DNA from: a virus
Direction: 5' to 3' (one strand)
Virus record (IMG/VR): IMGVR_UViG_3300031772_008746
Coordinates: 1-39,169 of that record
Length of the DNA: 39,169 nt
Shown here: positions 8,056 through 15,215 of the stretch, piece by piece
How positions within the stretch are numbered: position 1 is the stretch's first letter
Layout: each line of letters opens with the position of its first letter
Translations under genes and position numbers: made by a program
The notes under the pieces: model-generated
What the model saw: the letters and a program-made list of their open reading frames with translations, nothing else
Databases searched by the model: none
Told to the model about the DNA's origin: nothing

Positions 8056-8875
8056 GCATTTTTTCCGGAGGTGTGATGATAGAAACGCGAGTTTCTTGAT
8101 AACCAATCGTGTTTTGAACGTTTGGACCGCAATAGCTACCTGCGATTGTGCCGTTATTCCAACTTAGCCTGGCATGAAACAAACCTCCGTCAATGATACC
8201 AAACTTGTCATGATGCCGTTCAAACATGAGTTGATAATCAAGTTCACTAAACTTTTTTCCCGAGCGCGAGGTTTTTTCGAGCTCTGTAAACACTTGTTTG
8301 AATGCGTCTAGACGATTGACGCTGTGAAGTTGTGACAAAAAATCTGTCACAAAAAAACCTGCAGTGTCTGTCTCAGAAATGGAAATGGGCTGACGTGTCT
8401 TGTGACTGATTTGATTGACCCAAGCATACGTCCTAGAACCGGTTACCGGCGCTGATTTGTTGTAGAGGCGACGTTCAGCTACTACGAACTCTTGAGCTCG
8501 AACACCGCCAACTTCAGGGTGAGTGAGCAAAAATGATTCAATGTCAGCAACTTTTTCGAGTGCAAAATGCACGTGATCAGACTCAATGACATAAATGAAT
8601 TCGTACCGTGAATCAATGACTTGCAACACCCAATTGATGGCTGACCAGAAACCCTCATTAGTCGATGATTGAAAAATGTGTTTGAAATTTTGGGCCAACA
8701 GATCAATCGTTTCAGGAACAGTTGAACCATTGTCAAAAACAATGATGTCATTTTCGATGTTGAAATTCTTGGTAATCTGTTCATTTTTGATGCTTTCAAT
8801 CACTTGTTTCAAAATGTCAAAACGAGTTTGTTCTACACAACAAGTGATCAACAGGTAAAGAGTTTTCTGTGTCAT
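8039..8875 (-). CDS. GT2-family glycosyltransferase
   Basis: From the ATG at 8873-8875 the protein has 278 residues. It starts with a GT-A strand (TLYLLITCCVEQ), followed by IIVFDNGST near 47-55, which replaces the usual V-D-D-xS-T, then NEGFWSAINW and the acidic motif FIYVIESDHVHF at about 93-104. These correspond to the NDP-sugar binding and DxD-like region of family 2 enzymes. A frame extending to 9058 would run through the next gene and is rejected. A four-base gap separates it from the small gene upstream. Confidence 0.8.
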   Translation of the reverse strand: MTQKTLYLLITCCVEQTRFDILKQVIESIKNEQITKNFNIENDIIVFDNGSTVPETIDLLAQNFKHIFQSSTNEGFWSAINWVLQVIDSRYEFIYVIESDHVHFALEKVADIESFLLTHPEVGGVRAQEFVVAERRLYNKSAPVTGSRTYAWVNQISHKTRQPISISETDTAGFFVTDFLSQLHSVNRLDAFKQVFTELEKTSRSGKKFSELDYQLMFERHHDKFGIIDGGLFHARLSWNNGTIAGSYCGPNVQNTIGYQETRVSIITPPEKMHVKAV

Positions 8876-8879
8876 CAAA

Positions 8880-9131
8880 TTACTCACAAGGAACAGCAGT
8901 AAATCCGTGTGGCTCGATTGTGATGATGCACTTGATGTTTTGACTGGGTGGGTGCTCTGAACAACAACATGAACCCGTCGACACCCAACCTTCACCTCGA
9001 GTGAGGGCAGCAAGAATCGGTTCCAAGAACAGTTCACGTAGTCGAGCTTCAAACTCACCCCCGGTGATGAGTCCCTCTTCGTACATTTCTACGTACGTTT
9101 TGGTGATCACAACGATATCGTTGTCTTTCAT
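8880..9131 (-). CDS. Small hypothetical protein (83 aa)
   Basis: Not recognised. The ATG at 9129-9131 overlaps the stop of the split glycosyltransferase C-half as ATGA; a GTG one codon earlier is the alternative. The first 50 residues look helical and acidic (EMYEEGLITGGEFEARLREL). The C-terminal part holds a cysteine run (GSCCCSE) and a late cysteine, which could bind metal. There is no membrane segment. Confidence 0.55.
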   Translation of the reverse strand: MKDNDIVVITKTYVEMYEEGLITGGEFEARLRELFLEPILAALTRGEGWVSTGSCCCSEHPPSQNIKCIITIEPHGFTAVPCE

Positions 9132-9688
9132 CACAGTGATTCAATCAACCTTCTGTAGGGTTCATATCCCATGGGCAATTTCAGGTGTTCAACGTTTGGA
9201 ACTGCGGGTGTTGTTGCCGATAGAGCGTCTGCTGTGAAATCTATTGCAATTGCACATGGTGGTAGCACTTGTTCAGCAATACCCACGGGAGTTGAAATAA
9301 CAGAGATGTTTAGCAAACCACATTCAATCAATGATTGTGGGCCACCTTCGCAACGAGCAGTCACGGGGTACAAGTCTAGACATTGATAGAGCTCATTAAC
9401 ATTTTGTTGGGGAGGTCGTTCAAAATATGTGAAAGGAACGTGTTCTTTCAACAAGCGACTAATGACGTACTGTCGACGCCATCCAATAAGAACTACGTGC
9501 AAATTTTGATGTCGTGTCTTGTTTTGTACGATGTAATCACACAAGATATCAGGACCCTTTTCAAGCTTAGGCAAATACTGACCCATGGAAATCCCAGCAC
9601 CTTCTGTGTCGCGTTGCGCGCTTCCAATGAGAAATGCGTCAATTGGCAACTGATACTTCTGTCTGAGCGCTGTTTTGATCTTGTTCAT
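9131..9688 (-). CDS. C-terminal half of a split GT-B (group 1) glycosyltransferase
   Basis: A 185-residue C-terminal Rossmann half: FLIGSAQRDTEG, then KGPDILCDYI, HVVLIGWRRQ, and the donor-binding CEGGPQSLIECGLLNISVIS with its conserved glutamate. It lacks any N-terminal acceptor domain. The missing half is the gene at 10308-10763 on the other side of a GIY-YIG endonuclease gene. Joining the halves at the shared GAACA copies restores one frame of 313 codons, the size of the neighbouring GT-B enzymes (310 and 317). The likely start is ATG 9686-9688, inside the tail of the endonuclease ORF (50-nt overlap). It may be made separately and pair with the N-half, or be inactive. Confidence 0.85.
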   Translation of the reverse strand: MNKIKTALRQKYQLPIDAFLIGSAQRDTEGAGISMGQYLPKLEKGPDILCDYIVQNKTRHQNLHVVLIGWRRQYVISRLLKEHVPFTYFERPPQQNVNELYQCLDLYPVTARCEGGPQSLIECGLLNISVISTPVGIAEQVLPPCAIAIDFTADALSATTPAVPNVEHLKLPMGYEPYRRLIESL

Positions 9689-10304
9689 ATTTCTTTTTCC
9701 AACGACGTTTAGAGGCTTCTGAACATTTCTGGCATGCTTCTTTTGATAGACGTTGTCCTCGTTTTTTAATTGCAATTTTAGCTTTTGTTTCATCTGAGTG
9801 TCGTTTTCCATGTCGGGCAGCCATTTTTCCCGTGCGCCCAAATTGTGGATTTCGTTGACCCAATTTTGTTTCTCTCAACAACGCACGTGTTTCTTCTGAA
9901 ATAGGCGGCCGTTTTTTTGCACCCAAAGATATTTTCAATTGTTCATTTGGATCCATGAAACGACGATGTTGAGCCTCACTAAGATGTTGTCTTGCAAGAA
10001 CATTTGGTACTGCGCCTTCGCCACCCGTTGATGAATTGTATCCATGATTTGGGTCATTACTTTGATAAAATGTAATCCACTTCTTTTCAGCTAGCAGTGC
10101 TTCAGATTGTGTAGCCAGTGTTTCTAGAACAATGGATATCCAATCACTCTCACCATAAAGTGAAATTGCACGATGAAAATGATACTTGCTACCGCATTTG
10201 GCGGTTGCAACATGTCTCCTCCAACGCTCATCAATGGATTTTGATGTCCAACCTACGTAACATTTGCTAGTTGTTTTGTTTGTGTGTTGGTAGATTATGA
10301 ACAT
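9639..10304 (-). CDS. GIY-YIG homing endonuclease with NUMOD3-type repeats
   Basis: The 221-residue protein opens with the GIY-YIG nuclease core: IIY at 3-5, YVG at 16-18, an arginine-rich RWRRH (27-31), Glu73 in LLAEKKWITFY, and HGYNSSTGGEG (88-97). The basic C-terminus holds NUMOD3-like DNA-binding segments, such as ISEETRALLRETKLGQRNPQFG and the HSDETKAKI and LSKEACQKCSEASKRRW repeats. Such enzymes cut a homologous allele lacking the insert, so that repair copies the gene into it. It starts three bases after the N-half stop and its end overlaps the C-half. There is no room for a group I intron core on its 3' side, so it looks like a free-standing insertion. Confidence 0.92.
   Translation of the reverse strand: MFIIYQHTNKTTSKCYVGWTSKSIDERWRRHVATAKCGSKYHFHRAISLYGESDWISIVLETLATQSEALLAEKKWITFYQSNDPNHGYNSSTGGEGAVPNVLARQHLSEAQHRRFMDPNEQLKISLGAKKRPPISEETRALLRETKLGQRNPQFGRTGKMAARHGKRHSDETKAKIAIKKRGQRLSKEACQKCSEASKRRWKKKYEQDQNSAQTEVSVAN
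9682..9686 (-). repeat. GAACA direct repeat, copy at the C-half edge of the endonuclease insertion
   Basis: GAACA on the minus strand, in the codons ATG AAC AAG of the C-half. With the copy at 10373-10377 it brackets 691 nt. Deleting one copy plus the intervening DNA rejoins the glycosyltransferase frame exactly. Confidence 0.55.
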
Positions 10305-10307
10305 GTC

Positions 10308-10763
10308 TCATTGTAATCTACCGTTGGAACACGTAAATTGCTGTGTGGGAGAAATTGTTGGAACATCATCAATGTTCTCTAGTGTTGTCATCTTGAATAT
10401 GGATCCATTTGCCCAATAATTGATGACGTGAATCGGTTTCTGGGTCAGTGGACGGATGAACGCTTCAGTGTACCTATTCGGCACGTGGTACACCGTCGTG
10501 AATTTATCACAGGCAATGAAGTCTGCCAACTCTGCTGTCCCAAACTTTTCTGGGACGATGTGATGCACCGTGGTGATGACCTTTTTACCGTGCAGAAGAC
10601 CCGGGTCAGCCAAGCGCCGCCAACACCAGTTTGCATGCAGCCACACCACATCAGCATCTTTTGGGTGCAAGACACTGATGTCACCGTTGTCTTCATTCCA
10701 CTCTTTGACAAAACGGTCAACGATCCATGATTCGTTTGGTGCTAGAACGAACACGCGATTCAT
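10308..10763 (-). CDS. N-terminal half of a split GT-B glycosyltransferase
   Basis: A 151-residue ORF. The first 130 residues are a GT-B N-terminal domain, with Rossmann-like strands MNRVFVLAPNESW, DADVVWLHANW, KKVITTVHHIVPEKF and the linker PIHVINYWANGSIFK that normally leads into the donor domain. The last 21 residues and stop (from about IDDVPTI) have no place in the family and come from inserted sequence. The donor domain continues at 9688 on the far side of the GIY-YIG gene. The reconstructed enzyme is 313 residues. Whether the two fragments assemble is unknown; the split NrdA of Aeromonas phage Aeh1, interrupted by mobE, is a precedent for function in two pieces. Confidence 0.85.
   Translation of the reverse strand: MNRVFVLAPNESWIVDRFVKEWNEDNGDISVLHPKDADVVWLHANWCWRRLADPGLLHGKKVITTVHHIVPEKFGTAELADFIACDKFTTVYHVPNRYTEAFIRPLTQKPIHVINYWANGSIFKMTTLENIDDVPTISPTQQFTCSNGRLQ
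10373..10377 (-). repeat. GAACA direct repeat, copy at the N-half edge of the endonuclease insertion
   Basis: GAACA on the minus strand, in the codons GAG AAC ATT of the N-half. It is in the same codon phase as the copy at 9682-9686, so one may be a target-site remnant. Confidence 0.55.
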
Positions 10764-10778
10764 GTCGAGATACTACCA

Positions 10779-11732
10779 TCAGATGAGCGACGCGAACAAC
10801 TCAATGTACGCTTGTGCCACGTGGTTGATGTCGATATTCAAGATTCCCGTATAATCGAGATCCTCGCGGGAAGGCAAAAACTTGACCTGTGTGACGTCGA
10901 TCTCAGGTGGATTATCGTAATCTGCCAACTCAAAATTATAGGCATGCGGTTCTTTGAGGACTATCCCATAGGCACCGTGACCGATCAGTTCCTTGGTCCC
11001 ACCGACCTCACTGCACACCACGGGGGTACCCTGTGACAGTGCCTCAACGATGACGTTGGGACAGTGATCAGCCCATGCCAGGTGTAGCATCCAGTTCGCG
11101 GCAGAATAGATCTGCATGTAGACCTCAGGGCCAACTGCTCCTGCATAGAAAATGTGGGGTCCCACGATTCGACAATCAGGGTGGTCACCCAAAACGATGA
11201 GACAGCTATTTGGATGCTGCGTAGCACGCAGGTGATCAAACAATTTGATGTTTGCTGCAAGTCTCTTTTGTGGGTGCCAGTTAGAACTACAGACGTAAAT
11301 TTGATCGTAGGCGGCGCGCATCTCCGCGAGCTTAGGAATAGTAATCTCCTTGACTCTTGTCAGTTCAAGGTCAACGCCATTGCTGATGATTGTGTAAGGT
11401 TTCTGTTGATCGTGAACACCCCACCAGTGATCAACCATGTCATGATCAAATTGTGATTGGAACACGATACAATCAGCTCGGTCGAACAAGGCCTTGATTC
11501 CTCTATTTTTGATTTCGTACTCGTTGGGTTTAAACCATATTCCATCGAGACGTTGGACGACTTTCTTGGCCAATGGCTGACCCGTTGGTTCAATGAAGAC
11601 CAACGACACGTCAGCTTCGGGACCTTTGTCGACCAACTCGTGACCTGAGTTAAATAGGGCAACTGCAAGTCGCTGTGCGAAAGTCCCAGGGCCAGTTTTG
11701 AACTGATGTACGTTGTCAAAATGTACTTTCAC
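10779..11732 (-). CDS. GT-B (GT4-like) glycosyltransferase
   Basis: A full-length 317-residue group 1 glycosyltransferase. It has the N-terminal glycine-containing FKTGPGTFAQRL, the strand VSLVFIEPTG, and ADCIVFQSQFDHDMV, where such enzymes carry their acceptor-side helix. The domain link is YTIISNGVDLE, the donor domain opens with QIYVCSSNWHPQKR, and the donor-binding segment is DHCPNVIVEALSQGTPVVCSEVGG, with the conserved E-x-Leu/Ala-x-x-G-x-P pattern. The GTG start at 11730-11732 overlaps the upstream stop as GTGA. It probably acts in the same glycan assembly as its neighbours. Confidence 0.9.
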   Translation of the reverse strand: MKVHFDNVHQFKTGPGTFAQRLAVALFNSGHELVDKGPEADVSLVFIEPTGQPLAKKVVQRLDGIWFKPNEYEIKNRGIKALFDRADCIVFQSQFDHDMVDHWWGVHDQQKPYTIISNGVDLELTRVKEITIPKLAEMRAAYDQIYVCSSNWHPQKRLAANIKLFDHLRATQHPNSCLIVLGDHPDCRIVGPHIFYAGAVGPEVYMQIYSAANWMLHLAWADHCPNVIVEALSQGTPVVCSEVGGTKELIGHGAYGIVLKEPHAYNFELADYDNPPEIDVTQVKFLPSREDLDYTGILNIDINHVAQAYIELFASLI

Positions 11733-12097
11733 GAGCGCTTCTTGACCTCCATGATCAGTGGCACCGCAAAATCAGTGCCATTCAACATCATGGCCATCAG
11801 AGCAATTTCCTTGGTCGTGATGTTATCGAGCCTGGCACGTTCACTGAAGATGTTAGGATCTAGCTCGTGGGTGTTGTTGATGAGGATGCCATCATAGTAC
11901 TGTTGTGCCAAATAATTCATCGATTCATTGCTGATTTCGACCTTGGCAGCGGTCATCACCTCGACCAACGTCTCGAAGATCTCACTGTAGATCTGCGTAC
12001 AAACAAGGACGTTCAAGTCCTGGTCAGGTCTGATATATTTCTTGAGCTTTCCTCCCAACAGAGAACTGATTGCCTCGTGCAATCTCGGTGGTTTCAT
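11729..12097 (-). CDS. Hypothetical phage protein, helical (122 aa)
   Basis: No function recognised. The protein is mostly helical and ends in a conserved-looking segment (TTKEIALMAMMLNGTDFAVP, then LIMEVKKRS) that I associate from memory with small proteins of large marine phages. It is embedded between two GT-B genes with 4-nt overlaps at both ends (ATGA and GTGA), so it is certainly part of the operon. The hydrophobic tail is too broken for a clear membrane helix. Confidence 0.7.
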   Translation of the reverse strand: MKPPRLHEAISSLLGGKLKKYIRPDQDLNVLVCTQIYSEIFETLVEVMTAAKVEISNESMNYLAQQYYDGILINNTHELDPNIFSERARLDNITTKEIALMAMMLNGTDFAVPLIMEVKKRS

Positions 12098-13026
12098 GGA
12101 ATTCCTTTGACGCTTGTTTCGAGAAAGTCACTGTACTGCTTGACACAGGTTTGCCAGTCGGTGAGAGGTTGTGCCTGGGCGATCTTGGGAAATTCATTTG
12201 CCAACAGGTCACGCTTGAGTTCTTCCCAAGAATGGTACTGAGCTGCATCTCCTGCAAATTCTACTGCACCGCCACCGTCTGTGTGAACGAAGGTCGGCAG
12301 GCCACACGCGAGGCTCTCGAGCACGTGATTGGGCCCAGGATCCCACCGTGAGGCACTGACATAGACATCGTGTTTGCCGAGCTCTTCCCCGAGTCGCTTA
12401 CCACTCAAAGGTCGCACCACGGTGGTGTTCTTGAAGTTGCACTTGTGTCGACCGATGTAGGTGAAAGCGAACTTGTCAGGGTTCTGTCCGACAAACTTAT
12501 CGAGTTCCTCGTAGATGTCGGCCCCTTTCATCGAGTTATCCGACCAGTGGTGGGCTGCGATGTTGACCTTGCCATTGTTCAACTTGGACTGTGACTTGAA
12601 GACCTCACGGTCAACACCGTTAATGATGACGGTGTTGTTGGTACAACCCCATCCCTTTTTCTCGAAGTATTCCTGCAACCATCGTGAGACAAAGACGGTG
12701 CCGTCGACATGGTGAGACAAGGCAATCAGCATCTTGTCGACGTCAGTCGTTCCCTTGCGGGCATCGTTTTCATTAACGCGGAGCACGAGCTTGACGTCGC
12801 GGTGCGGGCTCATCACCGACTTGTACATCACTGCCTGTTCGGCAGAGATACCGTACCCATCATTGTCGATTCCTGCGAGGAGCATTGCATCAGGTGCCAC
12901 CCGCGAGTCGTCAGCTGCGATGACTTGGTGACCGTGTTGAGGCAGCATTTCGTATGCCGCGTGCACGAAAGCATTGCCCCCGCCCCAGGGTCCACGAACA
13001 GGTAGCCTATTGACGTAGATCTTCAT
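12094..13026 (-). CDS. GT-B (GT4-like) glycosyltransferase
   Basis: A 310-residue complete group 1 glycosyltransferase. It has the N-terminal glycine-rich loop RGPWGGGNAF (residues 11-20), DGTVFVSRWLQEYF as the acceptor-side helix, and the VIINGVDREVF linker that opens the donor domain. AAHHWSDNSMKGAD and FTYIGRHKC follow, then the donor site DPGPNHVLESLACGLPTFVHTDGGG. It starts at ATG 13024-13026; about 30 nt separate it from the broken small gene upstream, and it overlaps the 122-residue gene downstream. Confidence 0.9.
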   Translation of the reverse strand: MKIYVNRLPVRGPWGGGNAFVHAAYEMLPQHGHQVIAADDSRVAPDAMLLAGIDNDGYGISAEQAVMYKSVMSPHRDVKLVLRVNENDARKGTTDVDKMLIALSHHVDGTVFVSRWLQEYFEKKGWGCTNNTVIINGVDREVFKSQSKLNNGKVNIAAHHWSDNSMKGADIYEELDKFVGQNPDKFAFTYIGRHKCNFKNTTVVRPLSGKRLGEELGKHDVYVSASRWDPGPNHVLESLACGLPTFVHTDGGGAVEFAGDAAQYHSWEELKRDLLANEFPKIAQAQPLTDWQTCVKQYSDFLETSVKGIP

Positions 13027-13058
13027 GTTACAATATTATCACCGTGGTATCATAAGGT

Positions 13059-13298
13059 TCACTGTCTGTTGACAATGAAATTTGACGATTCATCGTCAAT
13101 CCAAACAACCTGTGTCATCCCCTGGTGTCCGTGAATGTCAATGACGGTGTCGATGTCAGGGTAGTAACTCATCGCAGTCTTATCAGACAACCAAACCAAG
13201 GCACACCAATTGGTGTCAAATTGACAACCTTCGGCGACCTTTCATAGACCTGAGACACCTGAAGCATCTTGATTACGTTGTAGGTAGAAGCGTTTCAT
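13059..13298 (-). pseudogene. Small conserved phage gene broken by an in-frame TGA
   Basis: From ATG 13296-13298 (overlapping the upstream stop as ATGA) the frame reads MKRFYLQRNQDASGVSGL, meets TGA at 13242-13244, then continues in the same frame for 60 codons (KVAEGCQFDTNWCALVW onward) to a second TGA at 13059-13061. The post-stop half has coherent protein sequence, including VIDIHGHQGMTQVVWID. From memory, related small phage proteins read VSG-x-G-(R/K)-VAEG across the junction, so a GGA glycine codon appears mutated to TGA. TGA is an ordinary terminator elsewhere in this genome. Alternatives are readthrough or a sequencing error. Confidence 0.65.
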
Positions 13299-13477
13299 GA
13301 TTGTTCTCTTGTTCGATAGACGATATTTGTCACGTAGATGTACGGCTGTTTCAGTTGGCCACTTTCGATGCAACCACGACATGCCCAAAGAGGGTAGCCC
13401 GAAATCCATCCGACGTCGGCAATCTCATCTTTGATCGCGTAGCAGAGTTTGCACCGCTGGTGATCCCAACGACTCAT
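13295..13477 (-). CDS. Small zinc-ribbon-like protein (60 aa)
   Basis: Two CxxC knuckles are visible: Cys9-x2-Cys12 (RCKLC) and Cys33-x2-Cys36 (ACRGC). Their spacing of 20 residues suits a zinc ribbon. The Tyr/Arg-rich tail could contact nucleic acid or protein. ATG 13475-13477 overlaps the upstream glycosyltransferase stop, and its own stop overlaps the next start, so it lies in a continuous translational chain. Function unknown. Confidence 0.65.
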   Translation of the reverse strand: MSRWDHQRCKLCYAIKDEIADVGWISGYPLWACRGCIESGQLKQPYIYVTNIVYRTREQS

Positions 13478-14220
13478 TTAATGTAACTTCTCTGACGTAG
13501 GAACACTGCCTCATCGCGCTGGAATCGAGCATCAGGCGTCTGGTAGGTCGCTGGGACATCATCGATCGTATAGTGATAAAATACACGGGGAATGAACCCG
13601 CGACGCTTAGAGTTGTGCAAGACCGGCAAATAAATCGCCTGATCGCCAGCGCGCTTGATGTACTCACCGTCTTCACCGCGGAAGTTTTCATCCTTGACAT
13701 CATTGAGCATGCGCTTACGGAACGTCTTCAGGTGACTGGAAACCCATGGGTGTGTGTACGGGTCAGCATCAGGGGACATCGGTCCTGAGATGTTCTTGTC
13801 AGTGAATCCCCACCTGTGAGCCGTCCACAGGGCATCAAAATCGCCTTGGTTGTAGAAGACATTGAGGTACTTGAGAGCGTCAAGCTCTGTCAACCAATCG
13901 TCTGCATCAATGCGACAGATGATGTCGTCGTCGTCACACAGTGAGATCCCGTGAAGGACGTTGGCGACCTCCCATTTTTTCTCAGCGTTCCAGATGGCCG
14001 TCACCTTGCCAACGTTCATGTCATCGAAACGTCGCAGCCAGTCCTTGGCAGAACACACCTGAATAGGGTCACTGACATCATCGATCAGAATCAGACGCCA
14101 GTTCTTGTATGACTGCCCATACAGCGAGTACAACATCTGTGGCAATGTGGCCTCTGCGTTGAACATCGGAGCCACAAAGCAGAATCGATTTTCACCAGTC
14201 ATCGAAGTTTGTGACGTCAT
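13474..14220 (-). CDS. GT2-family glycosyltransferase
   Basis: A classic family 2 N-terminus: RFCFVAPMFNAEATLPQML, then WRLILIDDVSD, with the nucleotide-binding Asp-Asp, and DDIICRIDADDWL with the DxD metal site. Length is 248 residues from the chosen start. Of several nested starts, the ATG at 14218-14220 is preferred because GGAG lies 6 nt upstream; GTG at 14232 would add four residues. The gene overlaps the upstream 102-residue gene by 29 nt. The C-terminal region (FHGEDGEYIKRAGD-like, with RGEDGEYIKR visible) holds acidic and basic residues typical of the acceptor side. Confidence 0.88.
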   Translation of the reverse strand: MTSQTSMTGENRFCFVAPMFNAEATLPQMLYSLYGQSYKNWRLILIDDVSDPIQVCSAKDWLRRFDDMNVGKVTAIWNAEKKWEVANVLHGISLCDDDDIICRIDADDWLTELDALKYLNVFYNQGDFDALWTAHRWGFTDKNISGPMSPDADPYTHPWVSSHLKTFRKRMLNDVKDENFRGEDGEYIKRAGDQAIYLPVLHNSKRRGFIPRVFYHYTIDDVPATYQTPDARFQRDEAVFLRQRSYIK

Positions 14221-14500
14221 GTTCATCTCCACACATGCAGAAAATTGACACGCATTGGCCTATACCCGTGTCGATGATTTTCCATCCAAGAGCTCGGCCG
14301 GCTGCACTAGCATATGGAAATTTGCCTTTGTGTTTGTCGATGATGTGTTGATTGACCCAAGCGTTTGCTTCTGCACGTTGTTCTTTTGAAAGAAAACCAA
14401 CCGGCTGAAGATCTGTTGATGTTTTTCGTGGCCTGCCATACTTCCTTTCGAACCATGCATCTGAACCGAAATCATCGGCTAGCTTGAATTCACCAGTCAT
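14192..14500 (-). CDS. Hypothetical protein (102 aa)
   Basis: Not recognised. The chosen start is ATG 14498-14500 (MTGEFKLADDFGSDAW), overlapping the methyltransferase end by 11 nt; the longer frame to 14575 would be internal to that gene. The middle is helical and charged (SKEQRAEANAWVNQHIIDKH). The C-terminus holds CVSIFCMCGDEHD, a cluster of three cysteines and a histidine that could bind metal. There is no membrane segment. Confidence 0.6.
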   Translation of the reverse strand: MTGEFKLADDFGSDAWFERKYGRPRKTSTDLQPVGFLSKEQRAEANAWVNQHIIDKHKGKFPYASAAGRALGWKIIDTGIGQCVSIFCMCGDEHDVTNFDDW

Positions 14501-15215
14501 CACGGGCGCCTCCTGGTTTTGTGAGCAAAACTTGACCGTAGTCAACTTGCTCGTCAGCGAAACGTCGGTCGTCAAAAAATAGTCGACGATCCATCACGAT
14601 CAGTTCTTTGCTGGGATCATCAATGGTATCAATCAGGTCGCGGCACTGGATTCCTGGGTCTTTCTTTGACGGCATGTGGTAATCGTCAAAGAGCATGCAT
14701 TGCTTCCATTTGTCCTTGGTCAATTCCCAATCGAGCTTGGTCGCCTCGTAGGAGTGATCACCGTCAATGTAGATGAGGTCGAACTGTTCGTTCATTGCCG
14801 GCAACACCTGACCTGATGTTCCTTTGACGAACTGGATGTACCCGAACCACTCGCGGGGGAAGACTTGTTGCAACATACCCACGTATTTCTCGTCAAGGTT
14901 GGGATCGACAGTGGTGACCTTGCCCACGATCCCCGCGTCATGGAACGCCCGGGCCGCACAGAACGTAGAGTAACCGCGACCAAAGCCGATTTCCAACATC
15001 GACGTCATGTTATATTTTCTGATCAGGTGATAGATCAGGATGCCTCGTTCATAGTTGGCGCGGTAGAATGATCCGTATTTCTTGTAGTTGGGATCAGCTG
15101 CCTCGCGCTGGCGTTCTGCAGTGAATCGACCGATGTAGTCAAAGTCTCCCATGATGACTGTATCGGGTGAGACACCGAGCTCTTCGAGCTTCTGTTTGAT
15201 GTTGATCGTTTTCAT
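14490..15215 (-). CDS. Class I SAM-dependent methyltransferase (Methyltransf_24-like)
   Basis: A 241-residue enzyme with motif I SMLEIGFGRGYSTF, the strand-2 acidic VTTVDPN, the DLIYIDGDHSYEA motif (IDGDHSY is typical of Methyltransf_24), and CMLFDDYHMPS at strand 5. The start ATG 15213-15215 overlaps the stop of the fused glycosyltransferase (ATGA); an extension to 15278 is internal to it. Sugar O-methylation is the likely role given the operon. It shares superfamily but little detail with the methyltransferase at 2055-2630. Confidence 0.88.
   Translation of the reverse strand: MKTINIKQKLEELGVSPDTVIMGDFDYIGRFTAERQREAADPNYKKYGSFYRANYERGILIYHLIRKYNMTSMLEIGFGRGYSTFCAARAFHDAGIVGKVTTVDPNLDEKYVGMLQQVFPREWFGYIQFVKGTSGQVLPAMNEQFDLIYIDGDHSYEATKLDWELTKDKWKQCMLFDDYHMPSKKDPGIQCRDLIDTIDDPSKELIVMDRRLFFDDRRFADEQVDYGQVLLTKPGGARDDW

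Noticed and set aside
9639-10380. Group I intron in the split glycosyltransferase
   Set aside because: The endonuclease ORF runs into the downstream half and only about 70 nt of non-endonuclease sequence lie on the 5' side, so there is no room for the conserved intron core, and no P/Q/R/S-like elements were seen.
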